Notes under the pieces: model-generated
What the model was told of the DNA's origin: nothing
Databases searched by the model: none
The model's input: the letters and a program-made list of their open reading frames with translations, nothing else
Shown here: positions 24,660 to 34,165 of the stretch, one piece after another
Position numbering within the stretch: the stretch's first letter is position 1
Layout of the letters: each line of letters starts with the position of its first letter
Program-made: the position numbers and the translations under genes
Source: JBNKDD01 sp050288085
GTDB lineage: Bacteria; Chloroflexota; Anaerolineae; Aggregatilineales; UBA3940
Length of the DNA stretch: 64,000 bases
Direction of reading: 5' to 3'
Assembly (NCBI GenBank): GCA_050288085.1
Contig: JBNKDD010000001.1
Span: forward strand, 1-64,000

Positions 24660-26138
24660 ATGGAAAGACATATCCGCACAAAAATCGTGTGTACTGTTGG
24701 GCCCGCATCGCGTGAGCCTGAAATGTTGGAAAAACTAATCAAAGCCGGAATGAACGTCGCCCGGCTTAACTTCTCCCATGCCAACCGGGAAGAACACAGC
24801 GAAAATATCGACCGGATCCGCGCAGCTTCCGCCGCTGTCGGAAAACCGGTTGCGATCATGACTGACCTGCAAGGCCCCAAAATTCGCGTGGACAAAGTCG
24901 TGGAGGAAGGGGTCCCGATTAGATCGGGTGAGCGGATCAAGCTCACCGCTGAGGATGTTATCGGTCACCGGGAAGACTCCGGCGATATCTGCGCCACAAT
25001 CCCCCTTCAATTTAAATCCCTGCCCAAATATGTAAAGCCCGGAGAACCTATCTTAATCGATGATGGCCTGATTGAACTCTCCGTACTTGAAACGTCTGAC
25101 TTTGATATCCTATGCGAGGTCGTTACCGGTGGGGTGATCAAGGGCAATAAGGGGATCAACCTGCCTGGAACCAATCTACCTGTCCCGGCAGTTACCGAGA
25201 AAGATCGAGAAGACCTGGAATTTGCCCTGTCAAGAGGGGTTGATCTGGTGGCATTATCTTTTGTGCGGCAGCCTGAAGACGTGCACCAGTTAAAGAAGCC
25301 GATTGCTGACTGCTGCCCGGAAGGTGAACGCGCACTGGTCATTGCCAAGATCGAGAAGCCGCAAGCGCTCGCCCATATCGAGGAGATTATCTCGGCGGCG
25401 GATGGGATCATGGTGGCCCGCGGCGATCTGGGGATCGAGATTCCGGCAGAGCGCGTGCCGGTTGCCCAGAAGCGGCTGATCCGGGAAGCTAACAAAGTCG
25501 GCAAGCCGGTTATCACCGCCACCCAGATGCTTGATTCAATGATTCGCAACCCGCGTCCCACCCGTGCCGAAGCCAGCGATGTAGCCAATGCTATCCTGGA
25601 TGGCACTGATGCCATTATGTTGTCGGGCGAGACGGCGGTTGGCAAATACCCCTTAGAGGCGGTGCGGACGATGGTTCAAATCGCATCGGAGATCGAAGAA
25701 GCATTCAAGCCGGATCAATGGAAAGCGCCCCGGCATGTTAACTTTATCCTGGATGATGTGACCGATGCCGTCAGCCATGCGACCTGTGAAATGGCCTACA
25801 GCCTGCACGCGGCGGCCATCATTACCGCGACAGCCAGCGGCAAGACGGCTCGTTCAGTGGCTCGTTATCGCCCCTTAACGCCGATTATCGCCGTGACACC
25901 CAATCCCAATACCCATCGCCAATTGATGTTAAGCTGGGGGGTGATCGCTTTGCAGGGAGAGCCTGTTCAAAATACCGACCGTTTGCTGCATCACTCGATT
26001 GAAAAGGCTTACGAAGCCGGGTTGATCCAGCCCGGAGAGAAGGTGGTTTTGACTGCCGGGGTTGCCAACAATATGCCGGGCACTGCCAACCTGATGACGG
26101 TTGAACAGGTCCCTGATCTGAATGGAGAAACGGAATAG
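24660..26138 (+). CDS. pyk: Pyruvate kinase
   Basis: This 492-residue enzyme makes pyruvate and ATP from phosphoenolpyruvate. Motifs in order are TVGPASRE and GMNVARLNFSHA, MTDLQGPKIRV, the B domain (about 70-170), the catalytic MVARGDLGIEIPAE, KPVITATQMLDSMI and GTDAIMLSGETAVGKYP. The C-terminal allosteric domain starts near 360. RBS GAGG lies at 24651-24654. Its start is divergent from the repair operon, with 232 bases between. The FAA hydrolase begins three bases after its stop. Confidence 0.96.
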   Translation: MERHIRTKIVCTVGPASREPEMLEKLIKAGMNVARLNFSHANREEHSENIDRIRAASAAVGKPVAIMTDLQGPKIRVDKVVEEGVPIRSGERIKLTAEDVIGHREDSGDICATIPLQFKSLPKYVKPGEPILIDDGLIELSVLETSDFDILCEVVTGGVIKGNKGINLPGTNLPVPAVTEKDREDLEFALSRGVDLVALSFVRQPEDVHQLKKPIADCCPEGERALVIAKIEKPQALAHIEEIISAADGIMVARGDLGIEIPAERVPVAQKRLIREANKVGKPVITATQMLDSMIRNPRPTRAEASDVANAILDGTDAIMLSGETAVGKYPLEAVRTMVQIASEIEEAFKPDQWKAPRHVNFILDDVTDAVSHATCEMAYSLHAAAIITATASGKTARSVARYRPLTPIIAVTPNPNTHRQLMLSWGVIALQGEPVQNTDRLLHHSIEKAYEAGLIQPGEKVVLTAGVANNMPGTANLMTVEQVPDLNGETE

Positions 26139-26141
26139 CTT

Positions 26142-27041
26142 ATGAAGCTTGTCACTTATTATCAGGCGGGAACCAGCCGGTTAGGTGCTGTTATGGGTGA
26201 TGTCGTAATCGACCTGGCAGGAGCTCAAGCTGCCCGGCAGGGAGAAGATTTCCCCGCCGACATGCTGACCTTTTTGCAGGCTGGGGATGAAGCCCGGCAA
26301 ACAGCGGGCGAGATCATCGAATGGGTTGAATCGAACCGCAAAAGCGCTGAAGAACCGTTTGTTCATGCGCTGTCCGATCTGACGCTTGCGCCACCAATTC
26401 TGAACCCCAGCAAGATTATCTGCGTGGGACTTAACTATGCCGATCACTGCCGTGAACAAAATATCGATCTGCCGAAAAGCCCGGTGTTATTCGCCAAATT
26501 CCCCACTGCGCTGATCGGAATCAATGAGGCGATCACCTGGCCTGCCGAGTCGAGCCAGCAGGTTGATTACGAGGCTGAACTGGCCGTCGTGATCGGGCGC
26601 GAAGCGAAGAATGTCTCGGAAGATGAAGCATACCGTTATGTAGCAGGCTGTACCATCGTCAATGATGTGAGTGCCCGTGATGTGCAATTTTCCGACGGTC
26701 AGTGGATTCGGGGTAAGTCCTTCGATACCTTTTGCCCAATGGGGCCATACCTGGTCACGATGGATGAAATCGATGATCCGCAAGAACTGGATATCCGCTG
26801 CCGGGTTAACGGGGAACTCCGCCAGGATTCCAATACTCGCGAGATGATCTTCCAGATACCCTTCCTGATTTCCTTTATCTCGAAGACCAGCACCTTGCTC
26901 CCCGGCGATGTGATCAGCACCGGTACACCGGCAGGCGTTGGGGTTTTCCGCAATCCCAAAGTTTTTCTCAAGCCGGGTGATGTAGTCGAGGTCGAGATCG
27001 AGACACTTGGCCTGCTGCGGAATTCTGTCATAGGAGGCTAA
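26142..27041 (+). CDS. Fumarylacetoacetate hydrolase-family protein
   Basis: The 299-residue protein has an N-terminal small domain (about 1-70) and a catalytic FAH domain from about 85. KIICVGLNYADHCREQ opens it. The metal-binding acidic residues lie in VDYEAELAVVIG, with NDVSARDVQ and GKSFDTFCPMGPYLV following. Members act as acylpyruvases, oxaloacetate decarboxylases or hydratases for aromatic breakdown. Placement directly after pyruvate kinase and before xdhC gives no firm substrate; an acylpyruvate or oxaloacetate role would fit. Confidence 0.9.
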   Translation: MKLVTYYQAGTSRLGAVMGDVVIDLAGAQAARQGEDFPADMLTFLQAGDEARQTAGEIIEWVESNRKSAEEPFVHALSDLTLAPPILNPSKIICVGLNYADHCREQNIDLPKSPVLFAKFPTALIGINEAITWPAESSQQVDYEAELAVVIGREAKNVSEDEAYRYVAGCTIVNDVSARDVQFSDGQWIRGKSFDTFCPMGPYLVTMDEIDDPQELDIRCRVNGELRQDSNTREMIFQIPFLISFISKTSTLLPGDVISTGTPAGVGVFRNPKVFLKPGDVVEVEIETLGLLRNSVIGG

Positions 27042-27044
27042 CGG

Positions 27045-28085
27045 ATGAAAGACGTGCTGGCCAGCCTTGAAAAATGGCGGCAGGGCAATGAACAGATCGC
27101 TGTTGCAACCGTGGTAGACACCTGGGGATCGGCTCCCCGACCGGTTGGCTCCAAGCTGGCGACCACGCTTGGCGGGGGTGTAACCGGCTCGGTGAGCGCC
27201 GGATGTGTCGAAGGGGCCGTGATCGAAGAGAGCCGGTCCGTGCTTGAGTCGGGTGAATCGCGCCTGCTGACCTATGGTGTAGCAGATGAGGATGCCTGGG
27301 AGGTTGGATTAACCTGCGGTGGCACGATCAAGGTATTTGTCGAACCACTGTCGGCCTGGGACTCGGTGTACGATCCGCTCAAGCAGCGGCTCGATAGCCG
27401 CGAACCGATGGCGGTGGTTAGCGTATTGGAGGGACCAGCCGACCAGATTCACCACAAGCTGCTGGTGACAAAAGACGGTCTGACCGAGGGTAACCTGGAA
27501 CTGCCGGGGCAGATGGAAACTATCACCCAGTCAGCCCTGGATTACCTGGCGCGGGGCAAAGGCGGCACGTTCGAATTATCTGAAGACACAATGCTGTTTG
27601 TCGAGGTCTATTCCCAGGTCTCCTGCCTGATCATCGTTGGTGCGGTTCATATCGCCGAGCCGCTGGTTGTGCTGGCAAATACCCTGGAGTTTGACACGAT
27701 TGTTGTCGATCCCCGTGCCGCTTTTACGACCCGCGAACGCTTCCCACATGCGACAGAATTGATCAAACAATACCCGCAGCGCGCCTTACCCGATCTGGAA
27801 CTGGATCAGGCTTCTTATGTCGTCACGCTGACTCACGATCCGAAGCTTGATGACCCGGCTTTGCAGATTGCTTTGCAATCGAATGCCCGTTACGTTGGTG
27901 CGCTTGGCAGCCGCCGCACCAACCAGAAACGGATCGAACGGTTACGCGAAGCCGGGTTAACCGATGACCAACTGGCTCGTCTTCATGCGCCGGTTGGCTT
28001 GTCGCTGGGTGGTCGTTCCCCCGCCGAAATTGCCATCAGCATTATGGCTGAGATCGTGCAGGTAAAGAACACTTCATCAATTTGA
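27045..28085 (+). CDS. XdhC/CoxI-family molybdoenzyme maturation factor
   Basis: This 346-residue protein has an N-terminal XdhC_CoxI domain (GSAPRPVGSKL, GSVSAGCVEGAV, with the conserved Cys) and a C-terminal Rossmann XdhC_C domain (IIVGAVHIAEPLVVLANTL, then GRSPAEIAISIMAEI). XdhC binds and sulfurates molybdenum cofactor for xanthine dehydrogenase or CO dehydrogenase-type enzymes. No such enzyme is in the window, so the client lies elsewhere. It starts three bases after the FAA gene and abuts the convergent XRE regulator with no gap. Confidence 0.9.
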   Translation: MKDVLASLEKWRQGNEQIAVATVVDTWGSAPRPVGSKLATTLGGGVTGSVSAGCVEGAVIEESRSVLESGESRLLTYGVADEDAWEVGLTCGGTIKVFVEPLSAWDSVYDPLKQRLDSREPMAVVSVLEGPADQIHHKLLVTKDGLTEGNLELPGQMETITQSALDYLARGKGGTFELSEDTMLFVEVYSQVSCLIIVGAVHIAEPLVVLANTLEFDTIVVDPRAAFTTRERFPHATELIKQYPQRALPDLELDQASYVVTLTHDPKLDDPALQIALQSNARYVGALGSRRTNQKRIERLREAGLTDDQLARLHAPVGLSLGGRSPAEIAISIMAEIVQVKNTSSI

Positions 28086-28676
28086 TCACATGTCAAGATG
28101 ACTTTGCCAGATCAGATGCCGGTTATGCGATGCCTGGAAAATGAGCATCATGCGAGCCGGCTGGTCGGTGGTGTTATGAAAGCAGTGAGGTTGGGTAGCT
28201 TCAAATAACAGGCTATCCCCGGACTGCAAGGTGTAAACTTGGTTGCTAATTTGATATGTCACTTCCCCTTCCAGGCAGTGCACAAACTCTTCGCCTGGAT
28301 GTGTAATAGGAGAAGTGGCGCTTCCTGCCCCTGGTTCAATCGTGACCAGAAAGGGTTCGACCTGCTGGTTAGGTAGGCCGTTACCCAGATTTTCCATGAT
28401 GATGCCGCTGCTTCTGGAGCGAGGGCGCTGGTTGTGTTTAATAAAGACGATCACCTGGTCAGCTTCGTCTTCGAAGAAATCGGTGATCGGGACTTCCAAT
28501 GCAAGGGCCAGTTGATGCAGCGAGGTAAGGGTTGGTGAACTCTCTCCTCGCTCTATCCGGCTGATCGCATTGATCGATAAGTTGCATCGCCTGGCGATTG
28601 CCCGCAGCGATAATCGCCGCTGCTCTCTGAGCGCCCGGATTCGCGCTCCTACATCAGGCTCAATAGACATTTCCAC
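28086..28676 (-). CDS. XRE-family regulator with C-terminal cupin
   Basis: I take the GTG at 28676, nine bases after AGGAG; ATG 28670 or TTG 28685 are alternatives. The product of about 196 residues has an HTH (about 10-65; IRALREQRRLSLRAIARRC and ISRIERGESSPT). A cupin_2 sensor follows (about 115-190; HPGEEFVHCLEGEVTYQI, LLFEATQPHCFHN). The family senses small ligands or metals and controls neighbouring metabolism. It is divergent from the NifX-like/MBL/DUF364 genes and convergent with xdhC, so either could be its target. Confidence 0.9.
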   Translation of the reverse strand: MEMSIEPDVGARIRALREQRRLSLRAIARRCNLSINAISRIERGESSPTLTSLHQLALALEVPITDFFEDEADQVIVFIKHNQRPRSRSSGIIMENLGNGLPNQQVEPFLVTIEPGAGSATSPITHPGEEFVHCLEGEVTYQISNQVYTLQSGDSLLFEATQPHCFHNTTDQPARMMLIFQASHNRHLIWQSHLDM

Positions 28677-28854
28677 TTGGAACAACTCCTATCACTAGCG
28701 TAGAATATGTATCATTGTATAGGCACAAAGTACATCTATACAAGTTTTGTGTGACAGATGTTCATTTTGCAAATAGACTTAACCCTGTAATATGAAAACG
28801 TACCCAGAACTGGTAAGTTGCTGGGCATCTTTGTTCATAGAAAGGGAAATCAGG

Positions 28855-29253
28855 ATGAAAATCGCGGCGATAACCGACGATGGAGAAACCATCAGCATGC
28901 ATTTTGGACGGGCACGGCATTACCTGGTTTGCACTATTGAGGATGGTCAGATCGCACAACGCGAATTACGCGATAAAATGGGGCATCATGACTTCGCCGG
29001 GCATCATGATCATGAGGAAAGCGATCCACGTGGACACGGATTTGGTGCAGGCCCGGCGAAACGCCACGCCAGTATGATCGCTGCCATCACCGATTGTGAA
29101 GCCCTGCTGGTGCGCGGAATGGGTCGAGGGGCCTATATTGCGCTGGAAGAGGCTGATATTAAGCCAGTCGTAACCGACATCGAGAATATTGACAAAGCCG
29201 TCCAGGCTTATATAGATGGAGAGATTGTTGATCATACGGAGCGTCTGCACTGA
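28855..29253 (+). CDS. NifX/NifB-like (dinitrogenase FeMo-cofactor) domain protein
   Basis: The ATG at 28855 follows AGGGAAATCAGG. The 132-residue product starts MKIAAITDDGETISMHFGRA and contains ALLVRGMGRGAYIALEEADI, both typical of the Nitro_FeMo-Co family, which carries metal clusters in nitrogenase assembly and in unrelated organisms. A His/Asp/Gly-rich insert (about 42-65; GHHDFAGHHDHEES) could bind metal. No nitrogenase gene is near. It appears to form an operon with the metallo-beta-lactamase and DUF364 genes. Confidence 0.88.
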   Translation: MKIAAITDDGETISMHFGRARHYLVCTIEDGQIAQRELRDKMGHHDFAGHHDHEESDPRGHGFGAGPAKRHASMIAAITDCEALLVRGMGRGAYIALEEADIKPVVTDIENIDKAVQAYIDGEIVDHTERLH

Positions 29254-29268
29254 AATTAGGAGGAAACG

Positions 29269-30102
29269 ATGATCACAGTGCGCTGTGTGGTAGAAAATTC
29301 TGCCACACGGGGTTCGTCTTTCTGGGCGGAACACGGGATTTCATTCCACATCGACACTCCCAACGGGCAGGTTTTATTTGATACCGGGCAGAGCGGCCAG
29401 GTTTTTCTTCATAATGCCGAACAGTTTGACCTTGACCTCGGCCAGATCGATGCTTTGGCGATCAGCCATGCTCATTATGATCATACCGGCGGGTTGGAGT
29501 TAGTACTTCCACACCTCCGCACTATGATCCCCCTGTATGCACATGCTGACCTGTTTCGTGAGCGGTATACACAACGTGAAGAAAAATACGTCTCGATTGG
29601 ACTGCCGCTGCCCCGCGAGAAACTGACCCAACAGGTTGAGTTATGCCTGAGCACCGAGCCGGCAGAGATCATACCGGGGGTCTGGACGACCGGCGATATT
29701 GTCGAACGCCCGGAATTTGAAGGGCGCAGTTCACAGCACCGGATTCAGATCGATGGGCAGTGGCAGCCTGATCCTTATCGGGATGATCTTTCGCTGGTAC
29801 TGGAAACCGATTCTGGGTTAGTATTGCTGTGTGGCTGCTGCCATGCTGGTTTGCTGAACACCTTGAAGCATGTCAAGCGGCTTTTCAAGAAGGATATCCA
29901 TACGGTGATCGGTGGGACGCATCTGGTCAGTGCTACACCGGAGATGCTGCAAAGAGCCGTGGATGTGGTCGCCTCCACTTATGGTGTCAAACGCCTGTAT
30001 CCCAGTCACTGCTCTGGCGAACGGGCTTACATCACTCTGGCAAACGCCTTTGGGGAAAACGTGCAGCCTTTTCCGGCGGGCAGCATATCAACATTTGAGT
30101 AA
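29269..30102 (+). CDS. Metallo-beta-lactamase-fold hydrolase
   Basis: RBS AGGAGG precedes the ATG at 29269. The 277-residue protein has the metal motif SHAHYDHTGG (about 64-73), LLCGCCHAGLLNTL with a further metal residue, and GGTHLVSATPE. This pattern matches the subfamily often named dihydropterin-ribofuranosylaminobenzene phosphate synthase, common in anaerobes and archaea. The true reaction in bacteria is uncertain. It lies between the NifX-like and DUF364 genes, which points to a metal- or cofactor-linked role. Confidence 0.9.
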   Translation: MITVRCVVENSATRGSSFWAEHGISFHIDTPNGQVLFDTGQSGQVFLHNAEQFDLDLGQIDALAISHAHYDHTGGLELVLPHLRTMIPLYAHADLFRERYTQREEKYVSIGLPLPREKLTQQVELCLSTEPAEIIPGVWTTGDIVERPEFEGRSSQHRIQIDGQWQPDPYRDDLSLVLETDSGLVLLCGCCHAGLLNTLKHVKRLFKKDIHTVIGGTHLVSATPEMLQRAVDVVASTYGVKRLYPSHCSGERAYITLANAFGENVQPFPAGSISTFE

Positions 30103-30108
30103 TTGAAC

Positions 30109-30861
30109 ATGAAACTAATCGAACAATTGGTGTCGAGCCTTGCTGATGGCAGGGTGATCGAAGTGCGGATTGGCTTGCATTGGACGGCGGTTGTCGCTGA
30201 GGTTGATGGCGTCCGGCGCTGCGGCCTGGCTTCAACGGTGGTGGCAAATCATGTACATGGTACACTCGATGTGCCACAGGCCGGGCAGCTTGAGGCGTTC
30301 ACCGGCCTGGAACTGGCCGCGATGGCAAACAGCGGACAGGCAACTTTAACCAGTGTTGGTATCGCCGCCATCAATGCGCTGTTAGAGCCTCAGCCCGAAA
30401 CCTGGGTGGACATCAACGCAGAGGATGTGATTATCGCGCATGGGCAGGGTAAAAAAGTCGCGTTGATCGGGCATTTTCCTTTTCCGAATGTGCGATCAAA
30501 TGTCGGGGAACTGTCTATCATTGAGCAGAATCCACAGCCGGGTGAATATCCGCCAGAAGCAGCCGCGGACATTCTACCCAATGCTGATGTGGTTGCGATC
30601 ACGGGGATGACGTTGATCAACGGAACCCTGGAGAATTTGCTGAAACAATGCTCCCCTGATGCTACCGTCCTGGTTTTGGGGCCAAGCACACCCTTAACCC
30701 CGCTAATGTATGATTGGAACATTGACTTACTCTCTGGTGCGGTGGTTGAGAAGATTGAACCGGTGCTCCACTTTGTCAGCCAGGGGGCCTGCTTCCGGCA
30801 GATCAAAAAGGTTGGTGTGCGCCTGGTGAGCGTGGCCCGACCGGGATTGACGGTCAGGTAG
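30109..30861 (+). CDS. DUF4213/DUF364 putative heavy-metal chelation protein
   Basis: The ATG at 30109 is six bases after the previous stop. The 250-residue product has an N-terminal enolase-like DUF4213 part (about 1-85) and a Rossmann-like DUF364 part (about 105-245; KVALIGHFPFP, DVVAITGMTLINGTLENLL, VLVLGPSTPLTP). Family members are encoded beside metal and molybdenum genes and are thought to chelate a metal or cofactor. That fits its NifX-like and XdhC neighbours. It ends just before a strong hairpin shared with the convergent exporter. Confidence 0.85.
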   Translation: MKLIEQLVSSLADGRVIEVRIGLHWTAVVAEVDGVRRCGLASTVVANHVHGTLDVPQAGQLEAFTGLELAAMANSGQATLTSVGIAAINALLEPQPETWVDINAEDVIIAHGQGKKVALIGHFPFPNVRSNVGELSIIEQNPQPGEYPPEAAADILPNADVVAITGMTLINGTLENLLKQCSPDATVLVLGPSTPLTPLMYDWNIDLLSGAVVEKIEPVLHFVSQGACFRQIKKVGVRLVSVARPGLTVR

Positions 30862-30875
30862 AAGATTGTATAAGC

Positions 30876-30906
30876 ACACGACCCGGAAAAAATATCCGGG
30901 TCGTGT
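30876..30906. terminator. Hairpin between convergent operons
   Basis: ACACGACCCGGA (30876-30887) pairs perfectly over 12 bp with TCCGGGTCGTGT (30895-30906) around an A-rich 7-base loop. T runs are weak on both sides, but the position 14 bases after one stop and 28 bases from the opposite stop supports a bidirectional terminator. Confidence 0.7.
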
Positions 30907-30934
30907 CTTAGGGTGGTTATGTGAGGAATAATTG

Positions 30935-33319
30935 CTATTCGTAGTCCAGCACTTCACGCACGCTTAAGCGTGATGCCCGCCGCGCCGGGAGATAGCTGGA
31001 TATGCTGCCGATCAGGACGGCCAACGCCAGCCATAGAAAAGTCCCCAGTACCGAGAAATTGAACTCCAACGGTTCCCCGCCAAAGGCGATCCCAACACCA
31101 TTGCTTAATGCAATGCTCAGGGGTAAAGCCAGAATGGTTGCCAGTATCCAGCTCATCAGTCCGATCACGATTCCCTCGGATAGGATGATACGCTGCACGG
31201 CCCAGTTGGAAGCGCCGATAGCCCGCATCACCCCGATCTCCCGAACGCGCTCCAGGACGTTCAGGCCCATCGTTCCGGCCAGTCCCATCCCGCCGACAAA
31301 GGCCAGTAGGAAAGCCATCGCCAGCAGGAAAACGGTCAGTACATTGAAGCGCCCTTCAAACGTTTCGACAAACTCCGAACGGGTGGTGGTTGAACCGACC
31401 AGCAGCCCGGCCTTCTTGAAGCGCTCCTCCAGCCCTTCGGCTACCTGAGTTTGGAATTCGGGATCGCTGCCGGAAAGTTTGAGCACTGCGCGGTCTGCTA
31501 ACCCGATCTCGTTTACCGTGCGGGCCAGGTCAGTATAGTCGATGTAAATCACCGGCTCGTATTGGGTTGTCACAATCCCAACGATCTGGAATGTATAATC
31601 GTCGTCGCCAATGCTGAGTTTAACCGAATCTCCTACTCCGAGGTCGGGTTCCTGGCGGCTGAAGTCGGTATTGACCACTATTTTGTTCTGATCACCGGGC
31701 TGTATCCAGCGCCCCTCCCGCACGGTTGGCTCGACAAAGGTTGACTCTGCCGGAACACCGATCATCGAATAGTTTTCGCTTTCGGTTCCATCCGGGCGGA
31801 TGCGGGCTGTTCCCTTTTGCAGCCAGCCTTCCACATCAACGACTCCTGATATCCGGGAGGCTTCGCGCTCAAGCTGGTTGATCCGGTAGGCATCGCTCAG
31901 GTTGATACTCAGATCGTACTGGGTGTAACCCAAAACCTGGTTAAAGGTCGCAAAAAGGGAAATCCGAACACTCAGCACCGCCACGAAGATCGCCCCGGCC
32001 AGGGTCAGCGTACCCAGAGTCAGGAACAGGCGGCCTTTCCGGCGGAAGGTATTTCTCAGCGACAGGGCGAAGGTATTGGGCAAACCCCGTATCCTTGAGG
32101 TGATCCGGTCGATGAGGTTGCCGCCTGGATTAGCACGAGCGATACCGTAATCACTGATCGCCTCCCGCACGGTGATCCGCGTTCCAAAGGTGATCGGGAT
32201 CATCGCAGCAACCACCGGGACCATCAGGCCGACAAAGAATTCCAGCCCGATCACTGCCGGGGGTATTCCGGTTGTAACGATGTCAAAGTTGCCTACCCCG
32301 GCGAAGTAAGCGGTCAGACCCTTTGTGCCCAATAGCGCCAGCGGTAAGGCCACGCCCAGCGACATCAGCCCGAAGATCGCCACCGAAGAGAGATAGATTT
32401 CGGTGATCTGGGCGTTCCGACCGCCGATAGCCTTCATCACACCGATTTGCTTGATCTGGCGAGTGATCACCGCCGACACCGTATTGATCACCAACGCGCC
32501 GCTTAACAATAAGGAGAACACACCCAGAAAGGCCAATACCAGTAAAATCGCTTTAAAAATTGGTGCAAGGGGGGATTCGGCAGGGGTGGGAATGAAGGTC
32601 GAAAAGACAGTGTAGCCGTTGCGCTCAAGTGTCAGGTCTTTGACAGAGGTTACGACTTCGCTGATGTGTTCCTCGTCAAGTGGGTTGTCGGCGACAATCA
32701 GGTATAGTGAGTTGTAGAAACGCTGTTCGCCCAGGTATTCAATGGTGTCCATTGAGACATACCCGTAGGCCAGTTCGCTGTTTCCGGCTGGAGGGACGTG
32801 CATATCGTGGGCATAGCCTGCCAGGGTCAATTCATATGTCTGCCCATCCGGCATTTCAACTGTGATGGGGTCGCCGATGGCGTAGCCTGCCGGTTCTGCC
32901 CAGGAGCGCTCAAGCAGCAGTTCCCGGTGAGCAGGCGGCCATGCGCCGCTATCCGGGAGCACCTGGCTGATCGTCATATCCCGGTATTCATCAACCGCGG
33001 TGAGATTGAGGTTGATCAGTTCACCAGAGGTAGTTTTGCTCTTGACGACAATGGTGCGCCGTCCTTCTGCTGCTGATACCTCGCGCCGCCCCTCGACTGC
33101 GCTGACCAGGTCATCGTCAAATGATTCCAGCGAGATCACGGCGCTGGCCGGGTTGGTGGCGTTGTAGGCGTTGTTCAGGTCGTTTAACAGGACAACCCAG
33201 GAATTCGCAATCGTGCCGACCGCAAACACGCCCACCGCAATCGACAGCACAACCAGGCTGGTTCGTGCCTTATTGCTCCACAGTTCCCGTAAAACTTTCT
33301 TCCATCGAATATTCAACAT
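30935..33319 (-). CDS. FtsX/MacB-family ABC permease, two-module (paralogue)
   Basis: This 794-residue protein has the same plan as the permease at 5901-8306: an N-terminal helix after LRELWSNKARTSLVVLSIAV, an extracytoplasmic domain and three helices, then a second such module. Coupling motifs IGVMKAIGG and IGVMRAIGA are present, and the end reads LSVREVLDYE. The two permeases are alignable along their length (VNTISAILVQQIKQIGIMRS against INTVSAVITRQIKQIGVMKA), so they are paralogues. Its ATPase is encoded immediately upstream. Substrate is unknown. Confidence 0.92.
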   Translation of the reverse strand: MLNIRWKKVLRELWSNKARTSLVVLSIAVGVFAVGTIANSWVVLLNDLNNAYNATNPASAVISLESFDDDLVSAVEGRREVSAAEGRRTIVVKSKTTSGELINLNLTAVDEYRDMTISQVLPDSGAWPPAHRELLLERSWAEPAGYAIGDPITVEMPDGQTYELTLAGYAHDMHVPPAGNSELAYGYVSMDTIEYLGEQRFYNSLYLIVADNPLDEEHISEVVTSVKDLTLERNGYTVFSTFIPTPAESPLAPIFKAILLVLAFLGVFSLLLSGALVINTVSAVITRQIKQIGVMKAIGGRNAQITEIYLSSVAIFGLMSLGVALPLALLGTKGLTAYFAGVGNFDIVTTGIPPAVIGLEFFVGLMVPVVAAMIPITFGTRITVREAISDYGIARANPGGNLIDRITSRIRGLPNTFALSLRNTFRRKGRLFLTLGTLTLAGAIFVAVLSVRISLFATFNQVLGYTQYDLSINLSDAYRINQLEREASRISGVVDVEGWLQKGTARIRPDGTESENYSMIGVPAESTFVEPTVREGRWIQPGDQNKIVVNTDFSRQEPDLGVGDSVKLSIGDDDYTFQIVGIVTTQYEPVIYIDYTDLARTVNEIGLADRAVLKLSGSDPEFQTQVAEGLEERFKKAGLLVGSTTTRSEFVETFEGRFNVLTVFLLAMAFLLAFVGGMGLAGTMGLNVLERVREIGVMRAIGASNWAVQRIILSEGIVIGLMSWILATILALPLSIALSNGVGIAFGGEPLEFNFSVLGTFLWLALAVLIGSISSYLPARRASRLSVREVLDYE

Positions 33320-33362
33320 ACCACAAACTCACTTTGTGTTACCGGTTGCCGCTAAAATGATT

Positions 33363-34154
33363 TTAGCGAGCTGCCATCGGCAGCGCTGTCTCGAATTCGC
33401 CCGTGTAGGTTTGAGTATACTCATCGGTTTTTGTGTCTTCGACGATCAACCCATCTGAGACAATCACCGCCCGGCTGACGCGATTTGCCAGATCATCATC
33501 GTGCGTGACCATCAGAATGGTTTTGCCTTCTTCGGCAAGCTGTTCAAACAGGTTAAAGATCGAATCAGCTGTTTTCGAGTCGAGGTTGCCGGTCGGTTCG
33601 TCGGCCACAATGATCGACGGATCGTTTGCCAGTGATCGGGCAATTGCCACTCGCTGCTGCTGTCCACCGGATAAAGCATTGGGCATCTTATCGGCCTCTG
33701 TCCCCACACCTACCATGTCCAGCAGTCGCAGCGCCCGCTCACGGCGTTCCTTGCGTGTGTACAGGTTAGCAAATTCCATTGGCAGCATGACGTTCTCAAT
33801 TACCGTCAGGGTTGGGAGAAGCTGGAAAAACTGGAAGATGATCCCCAATTCGTGACCCCGCCATTCGGCCATTTCTGACTCGGTCAACTCGTGGACGGGT
33901 GTCCCACCGACAAACACCTCGCCCTCAGTTGGACGGTCAATGCCGGTAATCATGTTGAGCAGGGTTGACTTGCCGCTGCCGGACTTACCGATCACCGCGA
34001 CGAACTCACCCCGCTCTATCAGGAGGTCGATGCCACGCAGCGCGGTAAATGATCCGGCGGCAGTCTCATAGTCCTTGACAACCCCTCGTAAATCAATAGC
34101 AGCCTCATGGTCTAAGATACCAATTTCATGCTTGTTTTGTGTTTGCCAGAACAT
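33363..34154 (-). CDS. ABC transporter ATP-binding protein (paralogue)
   Basis: The ATG at 34154 with GAGGTGG five bases upstream gives 263 residues. Walker [46 protein letters not shown], signature SGGQQQR and Walker [14 protein letters not shown] are all intact. A C-terminal tail of about 25 residues ([17 protein letters not shown]) extends past the ATPase fold. It pairs with the downstream FtsX permease and is close in sequence to the TetR-controlled ATPase at 5149. Upstream lie a promoter and four TTGTCA-type repeats. Confidence 0.93.
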   Translation of the reverse strand: MFWQTQNKHEIGILDHEAAIDLRGVVKDYETAAGSFTALRGIDLLIERGEFVAVIGKSGSGKSTLLNMITGIDRPTEGEVFVGGTPVHELTESEMAEWRGHELGIIFQFFQLLPTLTVIENVMLPMEFANLYTRKERRERALRLLDMVGVGTEADKMPNALSGGQQQRVAIARSLANDPSIIVADEPTGNLDSKTADSIFNLFEQLAEEGKTILMVTHDDDLANRVSRAVIVSDGLIVEDTKTDEYTQTYTGEFETALPMAAR

Positions 34155-34165
34155 AACCACCTCAA

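Noticed and set aside
24638..25645. Several minus-strand frames inside pyruvate kinase
   Set aside because: They mirror the coding gene, with Ser/Arg-rich composition typical of antisense frames.
28855..30861. Possibility of a nitrogenase-type gene cluster
   Set aside because: Only a NifX/NifB-like small domain protein is present; no nifH, D, K, E, N or radical-SAM nifB lies in the window.
20248..33327. 19-base identical string at about 20248-20266 and 33309-33327
   Set aside because: The second copy spans a start codon and the first is intergenic; with no flanking similarity I could not support a mobile or regulatory repeat.
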